Origin: Enterobacter ludwigii
GTDB taxonomy: Bacteria; Pseudomonadota; Gammaproteobacteria; Enterobacterales; Enterobacteriaceae
NCBI GenBank assembly: GCA_900068845.1
Contig: CEFQ01000010.1
Span: forward strand, 88,060-152,059
DNA: 64,000 bases
Direction of reading: 5' to 3'
Shown: piece after piece, positions 59,502 through 64,000 of the stretch
Position numbering within the stretch: the stretch's first letter is position 1
Layout of the letters: every line of letters starts with the position of its first letter
Notes under the pieces: generated by a model
Told to the model about the DNA's origin: nothing
What the model saw: only the letters and a program-made list of their open reading frames with translations
Databases searched by the model: none
Made by a program: the position numbers and the translations under genes

Positions 59502-60866
59502 TTAGCAGCTGGCGAGCAGCGCTTCGAGTTCGACGCGGCTCGTCACTTTACTGTCTATTTTGATGTAAGCGCTTTTCTCTTCCGGCACGATGAACACTGA
59601 CGCCACGCCCGGCTGCGCTTTCAAACGCTTTTCAAGGTTCGGTACCGCCAAAACGGCATCGCTGAGCATGATGCGCAGGCTACTCACGTAAGGCGGTTCC
59701 TGCATCGACATCGCCACAAACAGCCATGCTGCCGCGACAATCGCACCAACCAGAAATACAGTTTGTGCATCGACGTGACCAAAGATCCAACCCCCCATAC
59801 TGCCGCCAATCGCTACGCCAATGAACTGGCTGGTGGAGTAGATGCCCATCGCGGTGCCTTTGTAGCCCGGCGGCGACTCTTTGCTGATCAGCGACGGCAG
59901 AATGGCTTCCATCAGGTTGAAGGCGAGGAAGAACAGCTGCACACCAATCACCAGCGTCCAGAAGTGGCCCGCTGCGCCCCATAAAACGATTTCTGCGATG
60001 ATGATGATGGCCACACAGGCGACGAACACGCGCTTCATGCGGCGCTTCACTTCGGCGTAGATGATGAAAGGCACCACGGCAACAAAGGCCACCAGCATCG
60101 TCACCAGATAGACTTTCCAGTGTTCGGCTGCCGGTAAACCCGCTTGTTCAAACTGTCCCGGCAGCGCGACGAAGCTCGACATCAGCAGAATGTGTAGGCA
60201 AAGAATACCGATATTCAGTTTTAACAGTTTTGGATTGGCCAGCACCGCGCGGATGCTGCCTTTTACCATGCCCGATTCACGATTCAATACATGGTTCGGC
60301 GCGTTCGGCACCACTAATAACGTAATCACAATACCGAGCGTGGCGAGGATAGCGATCATCCAGAATAGCGCGTGCAAGCCCAAGGCATGAGTCACTATCG
60401 GGCCAACTACCATCGCAATGGCAAAGGTGACGCCAAAACTGATGCCGATAAATGCCATCGCTTTGGTGCGGTTCTGTTCACGGGTTAAATCTGACAGCAG
60501 CGCCATTACGGCAGCGGCAATCGCGCCCGAGCCTTGTAAGGCACGACCTAAAATAATGCCCCAAATGGAATCTGAAGTGGCCGCGATGATACTGCCGAAA
60601 ACAAACAGCAGCAGTCCGCCGACGATCAGCGGCTTACGGCCAACGCGATCGGAAAGAAGACCGAAGGGGATCTGGAAGAGGGCTTGTGCCAAACCATAGA
60701 TACCGATGGCGAGACCAATCAGTGTTTCACTGGCGCCCTGTAACGCCATGCCGTACGTGGTCAGTACCGGCAAGACCATAAACATCCCCAGCATGCGCAG
60801 GGAAAAAACCGTGCCTAAACCCCATGTAGCGCGAAGCTCTACTGGCGTCATTTTATTGTCGTTCAT
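59502..60866 (-). CDS. yajR: MFS transporter YajR
   Basis: 454 residues with 12 membrane helices and a C-terminal YAM domain (about 388-454, ferredoxin-like, with VPNLEKRLKAQPGVASVFI). The MFS motif A is LLSDRVGRKPLIVGG. The substrate is unknown. It is next to the cyo operon, as in E. coli. Confidence 0.95.
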   Translation of the reverse strand: MNDNKMTPVELRATWGLGTVFSLRMLGMFMVLPVLTTYGMALQGASETLIGLAIGIYGLAQALFQIPFGLLSDRVGRKPLIVGGLLLFVFGSIIAATSDSIWGIILGRALQGSGAIAAAVMALLSDLTREQNRTKAMAFIGISFGVTFAIAMVVGPIVTHALGLHALFWMIAILATLGIVITLLVVPNAPNHVLNRESGMVKGSIRAVLANPKLLKLNIGILCLHILLMSSFVALPGQFEQAGLPAAEHWKVYLVTMLVAFVAVVPFIIYAEVKRRMKRVFVACVAIIIIAEIVLWGAAGHFWTLVIGVQLFFLAFNLMEAILPSLISKESPPGYKGTAMGIYSTSQFIGVAIGGSMGGWIFGHVDAQTVFLVGAIVAAAWLFVAMSMQEPPYVSSLRIMLSDAVLAVPNLEKRLKAQPGVASVFIVPEEKSAYIKIDSKVTSRVELEALLASC

Positions 60867-60950
60867 GTTTACCTCAAAATTATGCTGCGCCCATTTTAGG
60901 CAGCAGGGCAGGGCGGGTAAAACATTTGTTCTTAAGCAGTGGTAACAAAA

Positions 60951-60979
60951 AGAAAGGGCGCGAAAATCGCGCCCTTTCT
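60951..60979 (-). terminator. Terminator of the cyo operon
   Basis: AGAAAGGGCGCGA-AAA-TCGCGCCCTTTCT is a perfect 13 bp stem; on the minus strand it is followed by TTTTTGTT. Confidence 0.92.
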
Positions 60980-60996
60980 GGTTTTGCGGAGCTGAA

Positions 60997-61884
60997 TTAC
61001 CAGACGTAAGTCAGCAGGTCTTTCGATGCTGGCGTCATGAAATCAACCGACATCATCACGCTCAGGGCGGTTATCGCAACAATCGAGAACACAAACAGTT
61101 TACGCGCCCAAACTTTATCGTTTGAAGTGTTGTAACCTGAGAGTGCCATGCCGAGCCACCACACGCTAACGGCCGCAGCCACCACCAGATATTTGTAGCC
61201 CGCGTAACCGCCAAGGGTCAGCATCAGCGTGGCAATCATGAACGCCAGGATATACAGCGTAATATGATTTTTTGCCACCGAGATGCCTTTCACCACCGGC
61301 AGAACCGGGATGTTGGCCGCCTGGTAATCTTTAAAGCGGAAGATGGCAATCGCGTAGGAGTGCGGCATCTGCCACAGGCTAAAGATAGCCAGTAAAATCA
61401 ACGCGCCAGCATCAAACTGGTTGGTCACTGCACAGTAGCCAATTACCGGCGGCGCAGCGCCAGAGAGGCTACCAATCAGTGTGCCGTAGACAGAGTTACG
61501 CTTCATATAGAGGCTGTAAACGCCTACATAAACCACGAAGCCCATCACCGCCAGCCACATGGCCAGCGGATTAGCGCCGAAATACAGCAACGCAAAGCCA
61601 GCAATACCCAATGCGGTTGCATAAACCAGGCTTACTTTCGCCGAGATCAGGCCTTTGACCAGAACACGGTTCCGCGTTCTCTCCATTTTGATGTCGATAT
61701 CGCGGTCAATCACGTTGTTGAAAACACAACCTGATGCGACAACCAGCGATACGCCAACCAGCGAGGCGAGAAACAGGGTGTAATCAATGCTGCCTTTCGA
61801 AGCCAGCAGGAATCCACCGATCACAGAAATTAAATTGCCGAAAATAATTCCTGGTTTTGTTACTTGCAGGTATTGCTTAATCAT
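60997..61884 (-). CDS. cyoE: Protoheme IX farnesyltransferase (heme O synthase)
   Basis: 295 residues of the UbiA family. It farnesylates heme b to heme O for the bo3 oxidase. Motif [17 protein letters not shown] holds the Asp residues that bind diphosphate. The start is at [12 protein letters not shown]; the open frame continues further into cyoD but without homology. Confidence 0.97.
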   Translation of the reverse strand: MIKQYLQVTKPGIIFGNLISVIGGFLLASKGSIDYTLFLASLVGVSLVVASGCVFNNVIDRDIDIKMERTRNRVLVKGLISAKVSLVYATALGIAGFALLYFGANPLAMWLAVMGFVVYVGVYSLYMKRNSVYGTLIGSLSGAAPPVIGYCAVTNQFDAGALILLAIFSLWQMPHSYAIAIFRFKDYQAANIPVLPVVKGISVAKNHITLYILAFMIATLMLTLGGYAGYKYLVVAAAVSVWWLGMALSGYNTSNDKVWARKLFVFSIVAITALSVMMSVDFMTPASKDLLTYVW

Positions 61885-61895
61885 TACGCGACTCT

Positions 61896-62225
61896 TTAGT
61901 GGGCCATCATGTTGTAGTTGAGGTTCCACATAATCCACAGTGAGCCCACTACAACAATCAAGATGATGAGTGCTGAGAAGACAATGGCCACCATGTTCCA
62001 GCCACCTTCTGATTTGCTGTCTAAGTGCAGGAAGTAGACCAGGTGAACCAGCACCTGAACTACCGCACACACCAGAACCACACCCAGAATAGTGCCGTGT
62101 GAAGCGCCGCCATCCATTACCATCCAGAACGGAATACCGGTCAGGATGATAGAGAGGACGAAGCCGATCATGTAAGACTTCACGCTACCGTGCGAAGCGC
62201 CATGTTCGTTAACAGAATGACTCAT
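61896..62225 (-). CDS. cyoD: Cytochrome bo3 ubiquinol oxidase subunit IV
   Basis: 109 residues, the E. coli length, with three membrane helices. It starts at [10 protein letters not shown] and overlaps the cyoC stop by one base (TAATG). Confidence 0.97.
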   Translation of the reverse strand: MSHSVNEHGASHGSVKSYMIGFVLSIILTGIPFWMVMDGGASHGTILGVVLVCAVVQVLVHLVYFLHLDSKSEGGWNMVAIVFSALIILIVVVGSLWIMWNLNYNMMAH

Positions 62226-62839
62226 TACATGGCTCCCATCAGGTAGACAACGGTGAATACGCAGATCCATACCACATCCAGGAAGTGCCAGAACAAGCTG
62301 AGGCACATGATACGGGTGCGGTTGGTTGCAGTCAGACCACGTTTAGAAATCTGGAACATCATGACTGCCATCCAGATCAGACCAGAGGTCACGTGCAGAC
62401 CGTGCGTGCCGACCAGCGTAAAGAACGCTGACAGGAAGCCGCTGCGGTCAGGACCGAAGCCTTCCTTGATCAGGTGATGGAATTCATAGATTTCCATCCC
62501 GATGAAGCCCGCACCGAACAGGAAGGTCAAGGCTAACCAGCTGATGACCGAGCCCTTGTTCTGGTTGTTCATCGCGATCACTGCCATACCATAGGTAATG
62601 GAGCTGAGCAGCAGCAGCGCGGTTTCGACCAGGACGAACGGCAGTTCGAAGATGTCTTTACCTGCCGGGCCACCGGCAGTGTTATTGACCATAACTGCAT
62701 AGGTCGCAAACAGGGTTGCGAAGATAATGCAGTCACTCATCAGGTAGATCCAGAAGCCAAAGACTTTATTGGCTCCTGCATCGTGATGCCCATGCTCCGC
62801 ATGGGCGTCGTGGTGGTGTTTTGCAGTTTCAGTTGACAT
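62225..62839 (-). CDS. cyoC: Cytochrome bo3 ubiquinol oxidase subunit III
   Basis: 204 residues with five membrane helices and a His-rich N-terminus ([13 protein letters not shown]). [16 protein letters not shown] is the subunit III signature. Overlaps the neighbouring cyo genes by single bases. Confidence 0.98.
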   Translation of the reverse strand: MSTETAKHHHDAHAEHGHHDAGANKVFGFWIYLMSDCIIFATLFATYAVMVNNTAGGPAGKDIFELPFVLVETALLLLSSITYGMAVIAMNNQNKGSVISWLALTFLFGAGFIGMEIYEFHHLIKEGFGPDRSGFLSAFFTLVGTHGLHVTSGLIWMAVMMFQISKRGLTATNRTRIMCLSLFWHFLDVVWICVFTVVYLMGAM

Positions 62840-64000
62840 TATTTCAGACCTGCTTTGCTGATTTCGTCAAAGTGCTTCTTCTCGATCTGCTCGACTTCGG
62901 CAACCGGTACGTAGTAATCCACGTCTTCGTCGAAGCTCTTCACAATCCAGGTCACGATAGTACCCACGAATGTGAGGCCAGCCAGCCACCAGATATGCCA
63001 GATCATAGCGAAACCGAACACAGTCATCAGGGCCGCGATAACAACAGCTGCGCCGCTGTTTTTCGGCATATGAATTTCTTCATATTTTTCTGGCTGCTTG
63101 TACGCTTCGCCTTTCTCTTTCATTTCCCAGAACGCATCGCGCTCGTGGATCTGAGGGATAACAGCAAAGTTGTAGAACGGCGGCGGTGAAGAGGTTGCCC
63201 ACTCCAGCGTACGTCCACCCCACGGGTCACCGGTCAGATCGCGGTTCTGGTCGCGGTCACGCACAGAAACGTAGAACTGGGTCAGCTGGCACAGAATACC
63301 GCACGCGATCAGCGCCGCACCGCCTGCTGCAACCACCAGCAGAGAGTGGAACTGTGGATCGATATCCTGACTGATACGACGCGTCATACCCATGAAGCCC
63401 AGCGCATACAGCGGCATGAATGCCACGAAGAAGCCGATGATCCAGAACCAGAATGCGCGAATACCCCATTTTTCATTCAGCGTGAAGCCAAATGCTTTCG
63501 GGAACCAGTAGGTCACGCCAGCCATACAACCGAACACCACACCACCGATAATTACGTTATGGAAGTGCGCGATCAGGAACAGGCTGTTGTGCAGAATGAA
63601 GTCTGCACCCGGAACCGCCAGCAGAACACCTGTCATACCACCAATAGAGAAGGTAACCAGGAAGCCGATGGTCCACAGCATCGCTGAGTGGAACTCAACG
63701 CGACCTTGATACATGGTGAATAGCCAGTTGAAGATTTTCACGCCGGTCGGGATAGCGATGATCATCGTCATAATACCGAAGAAGGCGTTTACGTTAGCGC
63801 CTGCACCCATGGTGAAGAAGTGGTGCAGCCAAACGATGAACGACAGTACGGTAATCGCGATGGTCGCCCACACCAGAGAGGTGTAACCGAACAGACGCTT
63901 TTTAGAGAAGGTCGCAGTGACTTCAGCGAAGACACCAAATACCGGCAGAACAAGGATGTACACTTCTGGGTGACCCCAGACCCAAATCAGGTTGACGTAC
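62839..64000 (-). CDS. cyoB: Cytochrome bo3 ubiquinol oxidase subunit I, 5' part outside window
   Basis: The C-terminal ~387 residues of subunit I; the gene enters from the right edge. GHPEVY at the edge holds the His-Tyr cofactor region of the oxygen site, WLHHFFTMG holds the CuB His pair, and [12 protein letters not shown] holds the heme ligands. This subunit reduces oxygen and pumps protons. Confidence 0.98.
   Translation of the reverse strand, partial: YVNLIWVWGHPEVYILVLPVFGVFAEVTATFSKKRLFGYTSLVWATIAITVLSFIVWLHHFFTMGAGANVNAFFGIMTMIIAIPTGVKIFNWLFTMYQGRVEFHSAMLWTIGFLVTFSIGGMTGVLLAVPGADFILHNSLFLIAHFHNVIIGGVVFGCMAGVTYWFPKAFGFTLNEKWGIRAFWFWIIGFFVAFMPLYALGFMGMTRRISQDIDPQFHSLLVVAAGGAALIACGILCQLTQFYVSVRDRDQNRDLTGDPWGGRTLEWATSSPPPFYNFAVIPQIHERDAFWEMKEKGEAYKQPEKYEEIHMPKNSGAAVVIAALMTVFGFAMIWHIWWLAGLTFVGTIVTWIVKSFDEDVDYYVPVAEVEQIEKKHFDEISKAGLK

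Overview
The window is a chromosomal segment of an enteric gammaproteobacterium, most likely Pantoea or another Erwiniaceae. The evidence is gene order and protein similarity. From proC to cyoB the backbone follows the E. coli K-12 order that I know: proC-yaiI-aroL-yaiA-aroM-ppnP-rdgC-mak-sbcCD-phoBR-brnQ-proY-acpH-queA-tgt-yajC-secDF-yajI-nrdR-ribD-ribH-nusB-thiL-yajO-dxs-ispA-xseB-thiI-yajL-panE-yajQ-yajR-cyoEDCB. No rRNA, tRNA, CRISPR array, prophage or transposase gene was seen. Both edges cut genes: a NagA-like deacetylase at the left and cyoB at the right.

Layout. 1-6 kb: NagA-like enzyme, Rieske/FAD reductase, proC, yaiI, a DUF2076 protein, aroL and yaiA. 6-10.6 kb: an IclR regulator, an OPT-family transporter and a DUF1177 protein lie between yaiA and aroM, and aroM is translationally coupled to the DUF1177 gene; ppnP follows. 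10.7-13.7 kb: a toxin-antitoxin pair, rdgC, mak. 13.8-20 kb is accessory: an ethanolamine-type permease divergent from an APH-fold kinase, an AraC regulator, a lipoprotein made only of a TolA C-terminal domain, and a CsgG/DUF4810/DUF799 lipoprotein operon. 20-27 kb: sbcCD and phoBR with a clear Pho box. 27-36 kb: a PstS-like protein, a MetE-core enzyme with candidate MetJ boxes, brnQ, proY, an inositol-monophosphatase-like enzyme, a YbdG-type channel and acpH. 36-54.8 kb is mostly housekeeping (tRNA modification, Sec translocon, riboflavin, thiamine, isoprenoids); pgpA, tsx and malZ are missing from their E. coli positions. 54.8-59.5 kb: a sigma-54 activator divergent from an aldehyde and alcohol dehydrogenase pair. 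59.5-64 kb: yajR and the cyo operon.

Intergenic gaps carry several small repeats with terminal inverted repeats. Two are about 170 bp, nearly identical and in opposite orientation (16491-16660 and 27339-27507). A related 185 bp element lies at 11481-11665, and an unrelated 161 bp element with perfect 16 bp ends lies at 13655-13815.

The best candidates for undescribed biology are: (1) the IclR-OPT-DUF1177-AroM cluster, read as uptake plus a metallohydrolase-like and a racemase-like enzyme; (2) the TolA-domain lipoprotein facing the CsgG/DUF4810/DUF799 trio across a promoter with an 11 bp inverted repeat; (3) the permease/kinase/AraC group with 21-bp-spaced direct repeats. Functions proposed for these are inference. 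All assignments rest on reading the sequence, without database searches.
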